A DNA stretch of 64,000 bases from Cyanobacteria bacterium FACHB-471 (GTDB lineage: Bacteria; Cyanobacteriota; Cyanobacteriia; Elainellales; Elainellaceae): the NCBI GenBank assembly GCA_014695345.1, contig JACJOC010000017.1, positions 1 to 64,000 of the forward strand. The letters are read 5' to 3'. Each line of letters begins with the position of its first letter. Position 1 is the stretch's first letter. Below, piece after piece: positions 45,777-55,023 of the stretch. The notes beneath the pieces are model-generated. The model had not been told where the DNA came from, did no database searches, and saw only the letters and a program-made list of their open reading frames with translations. The position numbers and the translations under genes are program-made.

Positions 45777-46382
45777 CTATGGCTGTTCAAGTGGTAACTG
45801 CTTTAGCGCAGGTGAAACTGCTGGCTGTGTTGCCAATTCACTGAGATTTAATAACCAATCTTCTGTTGTTTTTGGGGATTGTAGATGTATCACAGATAAA
45901 TGGGCATATTCTGGCTGCTGAAATAGTGCAGGGTACTTTTTACGATTGCGCTGATAGGTTTGCAATAGCCATAGCAGGATAGAGTTTTGACTAAAGAACG
46001 ATAGCCAAACGTTCTCCCGATTGCCATTCCAAAGTTCTTCTTGTTTGAGCGATCGCCGCACGGTTCGCTGCAACAATCGATTCATCACTAGCCAGAATGG
46101 GTAATCCAGAAATACAACGGTATCCGCTCGACTCCAAACTAGGTCACGAGCTTTACTGTAGTTGCCGTCTACGACCCAGCGATCGCCTGCAAGCGCCTCT
46201 GTTGCACGGTCACGAAACACTTGATCTGAAGCCTCTGTCCAACCTGGCTCCCAATGAAGTGCGTCTAACTCAACATGAGGAACTTGAAGCTGTTGAGCAA
46301 TTCTTCGTGCCAGAGTTGTTTTTCCTGATCCGGTAGTTCCCACAACCGAAATTCGCTGACCGCAATGAAAACTGTCTTGCAT
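45777..46382 (-). CDS. P-loop nucleotide kinase-like protein (FlaR/topology-modulation type)
   Basis: A 201-residue protein from the ATG at 46382 (MQDSFHCGQRISVVG), chosen because AAGGAG lies 5 bases upstream; ten more open codons precede it. The Walker A motif is GTTGSGKTT, LDALHWEPGW and WVVDGNYS are typical of the adenylate-kinase-like topology-modulation/FlaR group, and DTVVFLDYPFWLVMNRLLQRT is the Walker B-like strand with following helix. It probably phosphorylates a small molecule. No obvious operon partner. Confidence 0.82.
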   Translation of the reverse strand: MQDSFHCGQRISVVGTTGSGKTTLARRIAQQLQVPHVELDALHWEPGWTEASDQVFRDRATEALAGDRWVVDGNYSKARDLVWSRADTVVFLDYPFWLVMNRLLQRTVRRSLKQEELWNGNRENVWLSFFSQNSILLWLLQTYQRNRKKYPALFQQPEYAHLSVIHLQSPKTTEDWLLNLSELATQPAVSPALKQLPLEQP

Positions 46383-46462
46383 AAGCTCCTTGTTAGACCC
46401 ACAAATCAGCACAAGCGGAAATAGGATACAACTATTTGTGGCTTGTCTCTTGAAGTTTGCAC

Positions 46463-46594
46463 GTGATTCCCAATCCTGAAAGCAAAGCTTCTCGGAACTA
46501 TGAGATGCCCGTCAAAGTAGAAGAATTAAAAGAAATATTGGACACGAGCAGAGCATTAAGTGTATTAGCACAAAGAACTAATGAGTGGTGGTGA
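46463..46594 (+). CDS. Possible 43-residue small protein
   Basis: A GTG-started frame encodes PNPESKASRNYEMPVKVEELKEILDTSRALSVLAQRTNEWW. The peptide is acidic and helical, with an internal ATG at residue 15 (MPVKVEELKEIL). It has no clear ribosome-binding site and no homologue known to me. Composition and the absence of stops suggest it may be real, or the end of a decayed gene. Confidence 0.3.
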   Translation: MIPNPESKASRNYEMPVKVEELKEILDTSRALSVLAQRTNEWW

Positions 46595-46650
46595 CCCTGT
46601 TGATTGTTGGTTGTATTTGCGCGAGTTTTAGGTAAAACGTTTGCTAGCAA

Positions 46651-46674
46651 AACAGGAAGCCGAAGCCCCCTGTT
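46651..46674. repeat. Palindrome with CGAA loop, copy 1
   Basis: AACAGGAAGC (46651-46660) pairs with GCCCCCTGTT (46665-46674) around CGAA, two mismatches. A closely related hairpin occurs at 46842-46861, and the two flank the GTAGGTTGGGTG element. Confidence 0.6.
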
Positions 46675-46682
46675 CTAGTTGT

Positions 46683-46802
46683 GTAGGTTGGGTGCAGCAG
46701 AGCGGAACCCAACGTTCAAAGTTTGCTGTCCAGGATGTTGAGTTTCATTCTTCAACCCAATATCCTGGAGCATTGGGTTTCGCTTTGCTCCACCCAACCT
46801 AC
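46683..46802. repeat. GTAGGTTGGGTG inverted-repeat element (120 bp, REP/MITE-like)
   Basis: The 30-bp arms 46683-46712 and 46773-46802 match with three mismatches. Inside, TCCAGGAT (46729-46736) and ATCCTGGA (46762-46769) form a second palindrome. The arms match the elements at 40064-40141 and 44371-44391. Such short nested palindromes are the kind of repeat that RAYT transposases move. Confidence 0.8.
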
Positions 46803-46841
46803 GAGTTTTGTACATTGTTTGATTTTCGTTCCTGAGCAAAG

Positions 46842-46861
46842 CAGGGAGCCGAAGCTCCCTG
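46842..46861. repeat. Palindrome with CGAA loop, copy 2
   Basis: CAGGGAGC (46842-46849) pairs perfectly with GCTCCCTG (46854-46861) around CGAA, followed by TTTTA. Same family as 46651-46674. Confidence 0.65.
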
Positions 46862-46891
46862 TTTTAGTAGAATTTGCGATCGCAGGAGTTA

Positions 46892-46924
46892 AGATCTGCG
46901 ACTTCTCTCAGAAGTTGTAGATCT
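46892..46924 (-). terminator. Hairpin 15 bp downstream of phosphoketolase
   Basis: AGATCTGCGACTTCT (46892-46906) pairs with 46910-46924 with two mismatches. It lies 16 bases past the phosphoketolase stop on the minus strand and is likely its 3' end, although only a weak T-run follows. Similar to the hairpin at 35470-35500. Confidence 0.5.
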
Positions 46925-46939
46925 AAGTAACACAGGTGA

Positions 46940-49426
46940 TTAAGCACGGGATTTAGAAGCGCCTTCTTCTCCGGCTTGAGAGGGAGAAGTACTATCGTGT
47001 AGTTTTGTTCCAGAGTCCTGTACCGCAGCAGAATCAGGGTTGCTGTAATACGCCCATTTCCAGTTACGAATCTCTGGCATATCATCACCGTGTTCAGCAA
47101 TGTAATGCTTATGTTCGATTAGCTTGTCGTGCAGCATTTGCTTGACATGAGCAGCGGTGTACCGCAGTTTAGGAACGCGATCGATCACATCATCAACCAG
47201 GCTAAACCGATCCAAATCATTCAACACCACCATGTCAAATGGGGTAGTAGTAGTTCCTTCTTCTTTGTAGCCCCTCACGTGCAGATTGTGATGATTAGTC
47301 CGGCGATAGGCGAGACGGTGAATCAGCCAGGGATAGCCGTGATAGGCAAAAATGATGGGCTTGTCGGTGGTAAAGATAGAGTCAAAGTCTTTGTCACTCA
47401 AGCCATGCGGGTGTTCAGATTCGGGCTGAAGTTTCATCAAATTCACCACATTCACCACCCGAACCTTTAGCTCAGGGAAGTATTTGCGAAGGATATCCAC
47501 CGCAGCCAGCGTTTCTAAAGTGGGTACATCTCCGGCACAAGCCATCACTACATCTGGCTCCACGCCCTGATCATTGCTGGCCCAACTCCAGATGCCAATG
47601 CCTTTAGTACAGTGTTTGACTGCTGCATCCATATCGAGATATTGCAAGGCGGGCTGTTTGCCTGCGACGATCACATTCACATATTGGCGGCTTCGCAAAC
47701 AGTGATCCGTCACAGACAGCAGCGTGTTGGCATCCGGGGGAAGATATACCCGAATCACTTCTGCTTTTTTGTTGAGTACGTGGTCAATAAAGCCAGGGTC
47801 TTGGTGAGAAAACCCGTTGTGGTCTTGCCGCCAAACGTGAGAAGTGAGCAGGTAATTGAGAGAGGCGATCGCCCTTCTCCAGGGGATGTGATTAGTTGTT
47901 TTTAGCCACTTCGAGTGTTGGTTAAACATCGAGTCAACGATGTGAATGAACGCCTCATAACACGAAAACAACCCGTGCCGACCTGTAAGCAGGTAGCCCT
48001 CTAGCCAACCCTGGCAGGTATGTTCACTCAAAATCTCCATCACCCGACCATCTGCCGAGAGATGGTCATCTTCCGGTAGGGTTTCAGCTACCCAGGTGCG
48101 ATCGGTGGCTTCAAAGACAGCGCTGAGACGATTAGACGCGGTTTCGTCAGGACCAAATAGGCGGAAGTTACGCTGCTTTTGGTTGCGCTGCATGATGTCT
48201 CGCAGAAAAGTTCCCATGACGCGGGTTGCCTCAGCGACAACGGTACCCGGTTCTGGTACATCTACCACATAGTCTCGAAAGTCGGGTAGAACCAAACCCC
48301 GCAGCAGAACACCCCCATTGGCGTGGGGGTTGTCGCCCATGCGATGTTGTCCCTGAGGAGCTAGCTCTGCCAATTCAGGAATCAAGGTGCCTTTCTCATC
48401 AAACAGTTCCTCTGGCTGGTAGCTTTTCATCCACTCTTCGAGCAGCCTGACGTGGTCGGGCTTGCTGGCCATTTCGGAGAAGGGAACCTGGTGCGATCGC
48501 CAATAATCTTCCGTTTTCTTGCCATCAACTTCTTTTGGCCCCGTCCAACCTTTAGGAGATTTGAGGATAATCATTGGCCAGCGGGGACGTTGGCTAAGGC
48601 CATTGGCGCGAGCATCGGACTGAATCTCCCTGATTTCGGCGATCGCCACATCCATTGTTGCTGCCATCAACTGATGCATTGTTTCTGGGTCTGATCCTTC
48701 CACAAAGTAAGGCTTGTAGCCATAGCCCGTAAACAGATTTTCTAGTTCCTCGTGACTCAGTCGCGCTAACACCGTTGGGTTTGCAATTTTGTAGCCATTC
48801 AAGTGCAAAATCGGCAGCACTGCGCCATCGTGAACTGGGTTGAGAAACTTATTAGAGTGCCAACTGGTGGCAAGCGGTCCAGTTTCCGCCTCACCATCTC
48901 CAACTACACAAGCCACAATCAGGTCAGGGTTATCAAACGCCGCACCATAAGCGTGAGAAACTGCATAGCCTAACTCTCCCCCTTCATGAATTGATCCAGG
49001 CGTTTCAGGTGCCACGTGGCTCGGAATGCCACCAGGAAATGAGAACTGTTTAAACAGTTTTTTCATTCCCTCAGCATCTTGAGAAATGCTGGGATAGTAA
49101 TCGGTGTAAGTACCTTCTAGGTAGGTATTAGCAACTAGCCCTGGACCACCGTGTCCAGGACCTGCAATGTAGATTACATTTAAGTCCTGAGCCTTGATGA
49201 CTCGATTGAGATGAGCGTAGATGAAATTGAGTCCTGGAGTAGTTCCCCAGTGTCCCAGCAGTCGTGGCTTGACGTGTTCTAACTTCAGCGGCTCTCGCAA
49301 CAGAGGGTTATCGAGAAGATAAATTTGCCCGACGGAGAGGTAATTGGCTGCCCGCCAGTAGGCATTTATCTTCCGCAGTTCTTCCGTTGCCAGAGGCTTT
49401 GTCTGTAGAGGAGTTGCTACTACCAT
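46940..49426 (-). CDS. xfp: Xylulose-5-phosphate/fructose-6-phosphate phosphoketolase
   Basis: An 828-residue thiamine-diphosphate enzyme from the ATG at 49426 ([17 protein letters not shown]); 13 more codons are open upstream. It splits xylulose 5-phosphate or fructose 6-phosphate to acetyl phosphate and a sugar phosphate. [24 protein letters not shown] and [21 protein letters not shown] (ThDP/Mg site), [10 protein letters not shown] and [22 protein letters not shown] are family marks. In cyanobacteria it feeds acetyl-CoA from photosynthetic sugars. The C terminus carries about 30 extra polar residues. Confidence 0.97.
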   Translation of the reverse strand: MVVATPLQTKPLATEELRKINAYWRAANYLSVGQIYLLDNPLLREPLKLEHVKPRLLGHWGTTPGLNFIYAHLNRVIKAQDLNVIYIAGPGHGGPGLVANTYLEGTYTDYYPSISQDAEGMKKLFKQFSFPGGIPSHVAPETPGSIHEGGELGYAVSHAYGAAFDNPDLIVACVVGDGEAETGPLATSWHSNKFLNPVHDGAVLPILHLNGYKIANPTVLARLSHEELENLFTGYGYKPYFVEGSDPETMHQLMAATMDVAIAEIREIQSDARANGLSQRPRWPMIILKSPKGWTGPKEVDGKKTEDYWRSHQVPFSEMASKPDHVRLLEEWMKSYQPEELFDEKGTLIPELAELAPQGQHRMGDNPHANGGVLLRGLVLPDFRDYVVDVPEPGTVVAEATRVMGTFLRDIMQRNQKQRNFRLFGPDETASNRLSAVFEATDRTWVAETLPEDDHLSADGRVMEILSEHTCQGWLEGYLLTGRHGLFSCYEAFIHIVDSMFNQHSKWLKTTNHIPWRRAIASLNYLLTSHVWRQDHNGFSHQDPGFIDHVLNKKAEVIRVYLPPDANTLLSVTDHCLRSRQYVNVIVAGKQPALQYLDMDAAVKHCTKGIGIWSWASNDQGVEPDVVMACAGDVPTLETLAAVDILRKYFPELKVRVVNVVNLMKLQPESEHPHGLSDKDFDSIFTTDKPIIFAYHGYPWLIHRLAYRRTNHHNLHVRGYKEEGTTTTPFDMVVLNDLDRFSLVDDVIDRVPKLRYTAAHVKQMLHDKLIEHKHYIAEHGDDMPEIRNWKWAYYSNPDSAAVQDSGTKLHDSTSPSQAGEEGASKSRA

Positions 49427-49668
49427 GACTATTAAGAAATAGGGGTAAATTGTTCCGACAAGCAAACGCTTCTTGAGGCATTCAAAGCTCTTGCTTGAAA
49501 ATCTAAATCCTCCCTAAGTAAGGCATTCAGAGTTAACCCTACTTCTTTAGTTTTAGAAGAAGTTTTGTTGCCCTAGTGGTAGCTCTTACCTCTTATTCCT
49601 TGAATTACCTATTCAGGGAGATATGCTTGAGCCATGCTGTTGCTTAATTGGATAAACTCTTCAGTTGT

Positions 49669-49794
49669 TCAGCCATCGGTGTTAACGAGGCTAGAGTCAG
49701 CCATTCCAAGGCTGAAGGCGATCGCCAAATTTTGACTCAGGTAAACCATCTGTTCAGTTGTCCAAGCTTGCCGATTGTCGATATTGTTTTGCAT
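49669..49794 (-). CDS. Possible 41-residue small protein with a repeated WTTE motif
   Basis: The minus-strand ATG at 49794, with AGAGGG 4-5 bases upstream, encodes MQNNIDNRQAWTTEQMVYLSQNLAIAFSLGMADSSLVNTDG, then TGA. The frame continues past the TGA for 19 codons as TTEEFIQLSNSMAQAYLPE to a TAG at 49609. The second part repeats the first (WTTEQMVYLSQNLA versus [stop]TTEEFIQLSNSMA), with TGA at the Trp position. It is either a small two-repeat gene with a Trp-to-stop change, or a 41-residue gene with a decayed tail. No family recognised. Confidence 0.45.
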   Translation of the reverse strand: MQNNIDNRQAWTTEQMVYLSQNLAIAFSLGMADSSLVNTDG

Positions 49795-49926
49795 TGAGCC
49801 CTCTGTAGTTTGGATATTCTTAACATCTACATCATAGGTATAGATGACATAGGCTACAAAAATCGGCTTGCACCGTTTCTCATGAGTAGCTTCGATAGAT
49901 GGGCACTGCTTAGGAATAAATTTCCA

Positions 49927-49968
49927 GCGTGAATCGTTGCGCGAGCCAGCTCGCGCAACGATTCACGC
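49927..49968. repeat. 20-bp perfect palindrome, 2-base loop
   Basis: 49927-49946 (core GAATCGTTGCGCGAGC) pairs exactly with 49949-49968 around CA, in the gap downstream of uraD (minus strand). It is 28 bases past the uraD stop, so it may be the uraD terminator although no T-run follows; otherwise it is a palindromic repeat element. Confidence 0.75.
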
Positions 49969-49995
49969 CCTCGAAAACAGCTCCAGGCAAGAAAT

Positions 49996-50496
49996 CTAAT
50001 AAGCAACTATATCAAATAGGCGAAATTCAGCGATTTGAGCTATTTCGGCAAGAGATTGAGCTATTTCTGTCTCAGTAGTGTGATTGAGACGGCGCTCAAA
50101 AGCTTCCAAGATGCTGTCTTTTGTATGGTTTTTGACCGCGATGATAAAAGGGAATCCAAACCTCTCCTTATAGGCAGCATTCAAAGTTTGAAACCGATCA
50201 TATTCAGAAGCAGTGAGTCGATCTAACCCAACACCTGCTTGCTCTTGCACAGAAGCTTCTGCCATTTTCGCCTTGCTGCCCAGGTCAGGATGGGCACGAA
50301 TTAGGGCTAATTGTTCTGTCAAACTCAGCGCATTAACAACGACAGCCATTTGCTGATGCAGTTCTGCCACGTTGGCAAAGGGGCGCTGATGCCAAGTGGC
50401 TTGAGCGATCGCCGGAGTGTCTTCAAACACGGCTCGCAAGACATCAACAAACTCCTCTTGACCCATTTGATTGAGCTGAGCAATCGAGTAAGACAT
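49996..50496 (-). CDS. uraD: OHCU decarboxylase
   Basis: A 166-residue enzyme decarboxylating 2-oxo-4-hydroxy-4-carboxy-5-ureidoimidazoline to S-allantoin, the last step of urate oxidation. Catalytic His in IRAHPDLG, then RLTASEYDRFQTLNAAYKERFGFPFIIAVKNHTKDSILE, match the family. It is the last gene of the operon hpxO-uraH-uraD, 9 bases after the uraH stop. Confidence 0.96.
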   Translation of the reverse strand: MSYSIAQLNQMGQEEFVDVLRAVFEDTPAIAQATWHQRPFANVAELHQQMAVVVNALSLTEQLALIRAHPDLGSKAKMAEASVQEQAGVGLDRLTASEYDRFQTLNAAYKERFGFPFIIAVKNHTKDSILEAFERRLNHTTETEIAQSLAEIAQIAEFRLFDIVAY

Positions 50497-50505
50497 AAAT
50501 CTTGT

Positions 50506-50862
50506 TTAGCTTCCCCGGTAGGTACTGTATGACCAGGGCGACACTAGCAGCGGCACATGATAGTGTACCGTCGAGTCAGCAATGCCAAACTGGAGCGGAA
50601 TGCGATCGAGAAAGGGTGGGTTGGGCAACGAATCTATCTTTTGCTCAAAATACGCGCCGACAGTAAACACCAGTTCGTATAGACCAGTGGTGAACTCCCG
50701 AGCAGTCAACAGAGGTGAATCTGTTCGCCCATCGGCATTAGTCGTAACCGTTTTGAGCAAAATCTTTTGTCCTGTCGTTCCTACAAACCACAGTTCGATC
50801 GTCATCCCAGCCGCAGGACAACCATGAGCCGTATCCAAAACATGCGTCGTGAGTTTTCCCAT
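50506..50862 (-). CDS. uraH: 5-hydroxyisourate hydrolase
   Basis: A 118-residue transthyretin-like enzyme opening the ring of 5-hydroxyisourate to [18 protein letters not shown] at the start supplies the first catalytic His, DGRTD the conserved Arg, and the C-terminal [19 protein letters not shown] gives the second His and the YRGS signature that separates it from transthyretin. It is the middle gene of the urate operon, with 12 bases after hpxO. Confidence 0.96.
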   Translation of the reverse strand: MGKLTTHVLDTAHGCPAAGMTIELWFVGTTGQKILLKTVTTNADGRTDSPLLTAREFTTGLYELVFTVGAYFEQKIDSLPNPPFLDRIPLQFGIADSTVHYHVPLLVSPWSYSTYRGS

Positions 50863-50874
50863 AAATCAAGAAGA

Positions 50875-52038
50875 TTAATGCAATGGGCCTGCCAGGATAG
50901 TTTTTGAGATGGCGTTTAGAATCTCAGTTCCATCTTCGTGCCTCAATTCTTCGTACCACTGTTGAGTTTTTTCGGGGTCTTTGCCGTGCGTCATGTTCGA
51001 TCGCTTGCGGGCGCGAGTAATGATGTCGGCAACGCGATCGCACCGAGCCGTCTCATATCGCTTCAAAGCATCTGCCACGCTGATGTTAGTGGTCTGTAAG
51101 TAGGTCGCCAAAACCAGCGCATCTTCAATTGCCTGACAGCCGCCCTGTCCTAAATCAGGAGCCGTGCTGTGAGCAGCATCTCCGAGTAAGACAACGCGAT
51201 CGCGCACCAACGTCTTCAACGGATCAACATCATGAATTTCAACCCGATTGGTCTTCAATGGATCAAGCCGCTGAATCAGGTTTTGTACTGGGTCTGCCCA
51301 ACCTTTGAAGAAACTCGCTAATTCTTCTCGATAGGTTCCAGGGCTACTGACTGTGCCTGTGGGGAGCGGCACATCAAAGAAGAAATAGAAGCGATCGCCC
51401 CCTACTGGCATCATCGAAGCTCGCTTATGTTCACCCACATAAATCACCCAGCTATCTTTGGGAGCAAGATCATCGCTGGCAGGTACCAATCCATTCCAAT
51501 TGACATAGCCAACATATCGCCGCTCAACCGCATGACCCAACACATAGCTGCGCGTGATCGAATGCGTTCCATCGGCTGCAACCAGCACATCTCCAGTGGC
51601 TTTACGTCCATCTTCAAAAATGGCAGTGACGCTATCAGCATCTTGTTCAATCGCGACACACTTTGAATTAAGCTGGACGTTTTCTGCACCAAAAGCATTC
51701 AGCAACATATTCTGTAAATCAGTACGGGCAACCGGATAAGGACGCTGCCCGACGCAATCGATCAAAGGTTGCAGGCTAAAATCAGTGAGTTTTTCGCCTG
51801 TCTGACTACAATAGGTCACGCGATTCATCTGTCCACCAATTGCCGCAATTTCCTGACTTAAACCCAGACGATTTAGTACTTTTACGCCGTTTGACCAGAG
51901 TGAAATTCCGGCTCCAGCGGGACGCAATTGGCTGACGCGATCGTAAATTTCGACCTCATAGCCTGCCTGACGCATAGCGATGCCTGTAGTTAGACCGCCC
52001 ATGCCAGCACCAATAATTATGACCTTCAGGTTGTCCAT
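50875..52038 (-). CDS. hpxO: FAD-dependent urate hydroxylase
   Basis: A 387-residue flavoprotein monooxygenase oxidising urate to 5-hydroxyisourate with NADH and O2. IIIGAGMGGLTTGIAMRQAGYEVEIYD is the FAD Rossmann start, SLWSNGVKVLNRLG, YVNWNGLVP, GGDRFYFFFDVPLP and LLGDAAHSTAPDLGQGGCQAIEDA are shared with Klebsiella HpxO (recognised from memory). With uraH and uraD it completes urate to allantoin. No ring-opening allantoinase gene is in the window. Confidence 0.95.
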   Translation of the reverse strand: MDNLKVIIIGAGMGGLTTGIAMRQAGYEVEIYDRVSQLRPAGAGISLWSNGVKVLNRLGLSQEIAAIGGQMNRVTYCSQTGEKLTDFSLQPLIDCVGQRPYPVARTDLQNMLLNAFGAENVQLNSKCVAIEQDADSVTAIFEDGRKATGDVLVAADGTHSITRSYVLGHAVERRYVGYVNWNGLVPASDDLAPKDSWVIYVGEHKRASMMPVGGDRFYFFFDVPLPTGTVSSPGTYREELASFFKGWADPVQNLIQRLDPLKTNRVEIHDVDPLKTLVRDRVVLLGDAAHSTAPDLGQGGCQAIEDALVLATYLQTTNISVADALKRYETARCDRVADIITRARKRSNMTHGKDPEKTQQWYEELRHEDGTEILNAISKTILAGPLH

Positions 52039-52212
52039 GCTGCTTCCTCCTGTACTTATTTGCTGATGGTGCGATCGCTTCTAAAATTGTCAGGACAAAC
52101 TACAGCGCAAAGCTTTAACTAACATCCCAGCCCAACCAATTGATGTAATTGCTGATACAGCTATAGCTATGCAAATTAGGTCTATAGGAGAAGATTAGGC
52201 TTGCACAGCAAC

Positions 52213-52241
52213 AGAGGCGCACCCCAGAGAGATGCGCCTCT
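52213..52241. terminator. Hairpin between the phosphodiesterase and hpxO genes
   Basis: AGAGGCGCA (52213-52221) pairs with TGCGCCTCT (52233-52241) around an 11-base loop. It lies 42 bases past the phosphodiesterase stop on the minus strand, before the hpxO promoter region. There is no T-run, so a terminator role is tentative. Confidence 0.4.
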
Positions 52242-52282
52242 TAATAATCTGCTCAGCTAACTCGTTTCGCCGTAACCAATGC

Positions 52283-53929
52283 TTAGCTGCTTGAATTTGA
52301 GACGTTAGAAACTTCGCGATTAAACAACGGTTTGCCTTCGCAATAATCAGGAGTCGGCGCACCGAGCAAATTTAGTACAGTAGGAGCTAAGTCAACTACG
52401 CGACTGGTTGTTGGTAGGTCAGAGTTTGGCTCAATGCCTGGACCCTTTGCCATGAGAAAGCCAACAGGTTTGTGTCCGCCCGTGTTGCAGTAAGGAATTG
52501 GACCAATCCGCCCAAAGTCAGGGCTGTCTACGACATCGCTGGGATAGTCCTGCCACTCAACCAACAGGTCAGCATCGGGAATTCCTGGATCAGCATCTAG
52601 AGCATTCTGGCGCGTCCGAATCACACGGGTCACCATTGGCTGACCCGTCCGAGCATCCTTGAGACTGTAAAGATGCTGCATTAGTTGTTCACAAAGGCTG
52701 TCATATTCAGACACAGGCACAATCCCTTGTTTCTCACGACCTTGCAGATTGATCCGAATCTGACCATCTCCAAAGCTAGGTAAGGCAAAGGCTTTCATCT
52801 GGGGCCAAAGTGCTTTGTACCACAGCGTAGGCTGCCAAAAGAGGGAAGGATACTGTTTTAACAACTGGTAGGGGGACGTGAGCGCAGGTCTTTGAGGTGA
52901 ACCCAGATATTGATCTAGCTTGTCCTGATACTTACCGGGCAGCAAACGTCGAATTGCTCCTCGAATCGGGTTGGGGTCGTGTCTCAGTTGCCAAACTTCA
53001 CCAGCCCAACTCTGCCGCTTGGGGTTGGCAATCGGAGCGGGGGCAGGAGTTCCCACCTTGCCTTTCGCTAGTCCATACTGTCCAGGGAAGTTGAATCGAT
53101 ACAGCAATTCAGGCAGGAAGACCATGCTAGGAAGGTCGGTCGTATTCCAGCCCATACCGTCGATCGAGAAGACAAGAACGTGAGCGTTTTCAGGAACTTC
53201 AGCCAGGATTTCACCGAGGGAGCGATCGGCAGCTTCATAGACATCCATCAGCGGATCGCTAGAGAAAATGTCTTTTGACCGATAGGGATGGAGCGGATGG
53301 TCGGGCTGACTGAGATACCAGAAATCGTGACTAGCGTAATGCGGTTCATCAATCACCGTCACAAATAAATCCCAAGGCTCTCGATGCAGCAAATCCTTAC
53401 ACATAGCGGTGTGGCGGGCGATGCCTTCTTGGGTTGCTTTGTGTAGAAAAGTTAGATTGCCACGATCCCACCAGCAGCCATATTCCTTGTATTCGCGAAT
53501 CTTGCCATGTTTCTCGGTTAGCTCACCGACCAGGTCAGTAGGTAGAGAGCGCCGTCTGGAAACCTGTACGCCGCTGACTCCTTCTGCAATGGGTGCTTGG
53601 GGTGTTTTCAGGATGGCAACGCGATAGTCATCGCCTAACGCATAAAAAGGCTGATGTTTAGAGAAGCCATAAACGCTGGATTCTCCTACGGCGTAGCTAT
53701 CTGGACTAAACGTTAGTCGGCTCCAATGTCCGGTTTGCTCTGGTGTGCAGCCTGTGACAAAGGTTGTCCACTGCATTTCTTCAGAAGAGTTTGCGTAGGT
53801 CAGATGCCCGTAAGCTCCCTGCTCCCGCAACGCTTTCAGGTTTTTAAGATATCCCTTGGACATCAAGTCTTCCAATAACTGGGGGTTGGCGGTGTCCAAG
53901 CCAATGGCAACAATAGGATTCTTTGTCAT
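52283..53929 (-). CDS. Type I phosphodiesterase/nucleotide pyrophosphatase-like protein
   Basis: A 548-residue protein from the ATG at 53929 (MTKNPIVAIGLDTANPQLL); 20 more codons upstream are open. The alkaline-phosphatase fold is suggested by IVAIGLDTANP (metal Asp), SSEEMQWTTFVTGCTPEQTGHW (nucleophile Thr/Ser region) and VFSIDGMGWNTTD, with His in TGGHKPVGF. This matches cyanobacterial proteins in surface-polysaccharide loci. Substrate unknown. It starts opposite the acyltransferase gene at 54213, which is divergent. Confidence 0.82.
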   Translation of the reverse strand: MTKNPIVAIGLDTANPQLLEDLMSKGYLKNLKALREQGAYGHLTYANSSEEMQWTTFVTGCTPEQTGHWSRLTFSPDSYAVGESSVYGFSKHQPFYALGDDYRVAILKTPQAPIAEGVSGVQVSRRRSLPTDLVGELTEKHGKIREYKEYGCWWDRGNLTFLHKATQEGIARHTAMCKDLLHREPWDLFVTVIDEPHYASHDFWYLSQPDHPLHPYRSKDIFSSDPLMDVYEAADRSLGEILAEVPENAHVLVFSIDGMGWNTTDLPSMVFLPELLYRFNFPGQYGLAKGKVGTPAPAPIANPKRQSWAGEVWQLRHDPNPIRGAIRRLLPGKYQDKLDQYLGSPQRPALTSPYQLLKQYPSLFWQPTLWYKALWPQMKAFALPSFGDGQIRINLQGREKQGIVPVSEYDSLCEQLMQHLYSLKDARTGQPMVTRVIRTRQNALDADPGIPDADLLVEWQDYPSDVVDSPDFGRIGPIPYCNTGGHKPVGFLMAKGPGIEPNSDLPTTSRVVDLAPTVLNLLGAPTPDYCEGKPLFNREVSNVSNSSS

Positions 53930-54212
53930 TTCTGCGATTGGGGTTAAGTTAGCCTTTGGAATTAAGTGCCTACGGTTAGAGACAAACAAATATGCGGGAC
54001 TTTTGCTGATCCTAGTGAAACTGTCCGTATTAATGCTATTGGTTAAACGGCATCTTTATCTCTTCTTAGTAGTACTGCGTTGGCGATCGGGAAGTCGATA
54101 AAGTTTTGGTGAAATCTATGTACATCCCGAAAGAACGACGGTTTTAGGCTTTGCTTCTCGGTTCTGGGTTTGGTATATCAGTAGGGATGAGTTCTCCTAT
54201 TGGTTGTTAGCC

Positions 54213-54938
54213 ATGTCTACTGAAAAGTCTCAGCCTCGCTCAACATGGCTAAGCCGCAAGGGGGCAACAATTACAGCCCTAGTTGGCTGGATTCCGCTAT
54301 CGCAGGGGTTGGCAATCCGGCGATTTCTCTACAGCAAAATCTTAGGGAAGCTGGGTAAGTCGGTCTACATTGAGCCAGGTGCAGAATTTTTGAATACGCC
54401 TGCGATCGCCATCGGTAACGGCGTTAAAATCCTCCGGGGCGTTCGACTGGATAGTCAAGGACAAAATAGCCAAATCTGCATTGGCGATAATGTACAGTTT
54501 GCCTATGGCATCGGCGTAAAGGTCAGCCGCGATAATTGCCGAATTGAAATTGGCGATCGCACCTCCATCGGACCTTACACCGTCATCCACGGTCCGGGCA
54601 ACATCTCCATTGGCAAGGATTGTCTGATTGCGGCTCACTGCGGCATCTATGCCAGCAATCATCAGTTTGCAGATGGCGATCGCAAAATCCGCGACCAAGG
54701 ACTTAGCCGCGAGGGAATTGTAATTGAAGACGACTGCTGGATCGGGCACAGTGTTTCCATTTTGGATGGAGTAACGGTCGGACAGGGCAGCGTGATCGGC
54801 GCAGGCGCAGTAGTGACCAAAGATATTCCACCTCACTCAATTGCGGTCGGTGTTCCTGCCAGGGTGATTTCTAAGCGGCGCAGCAACGATCCAGTTGAGG
54901 AGTTAAAAGAAGCGTTAGCCCAAGCCCCGCAGTCTTAA
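54213..54938 (+). CDS. Hexapeptide-repeat acyltransferase
   Basis: A 241-residue left-handed beta-helix O-acetyltransferase-type protein from the ATG at 54213; a TTG at 54204 would add three residues. Hexapeptide units such as IAIGNGVKILRGVRL, IEIGDRTSIGPYTVI, ISIGKDCLIAAHCGI and VTVGQGSVIGAGAVVTKDI build the coil; the conserved His is in SNHQF and WIGHSV. It probably acetylates a sugar. A glycosyltransferase gene follows on the same strand, 86 bases on. Confidence 0.92.
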   Translation: MSTEKSQPRSTWLSRKGATITALVGWIPLSQGLAIRRFLYSKILGKLGKSVYIEPGAEFLNTPAIAIGNGVKILRGVRLDSQGQNSQICIGDNVQFAYGIGVKVSRDNCRIEIGDRTSIGPYTVIHGPGNISIGKDCLIAAHCGIYASNHQFADGDRKIRDQGLSREGIVIEDDCWIGHSVSILDGVTVGQGSVIGAGAVVTKDIPPHSIAVGVPARVISKRRSNDPVEELKEALAQAPQS

Positions 54939-55023
54939 ATGACTTTCTATTTACTTAGTTGCGATTAGTCCTGTGCCAAGATTTAGGGGCAATTGTAGTT
55001 TTGTCTTCAGTGAAGAGGTTTAG

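Larger units (their letters stand above)
49466..49995. other. 530-bp region upstream of phosphoketolase with a possible small gene
   Basis: Contains the small minus-strand frame 49669-49794 and a 20-bp perfect palindrome at 49927-49968. The phosphoketolase promoter should lie near 49430-49600. I found no further motif. Confidence 0.5.

Noticed and set aside
49166-49426. Unusual leader on phosphoketolase
   Set aside because: The normal family start at 49426 is clear; only 13 extra open codons lie upstream.
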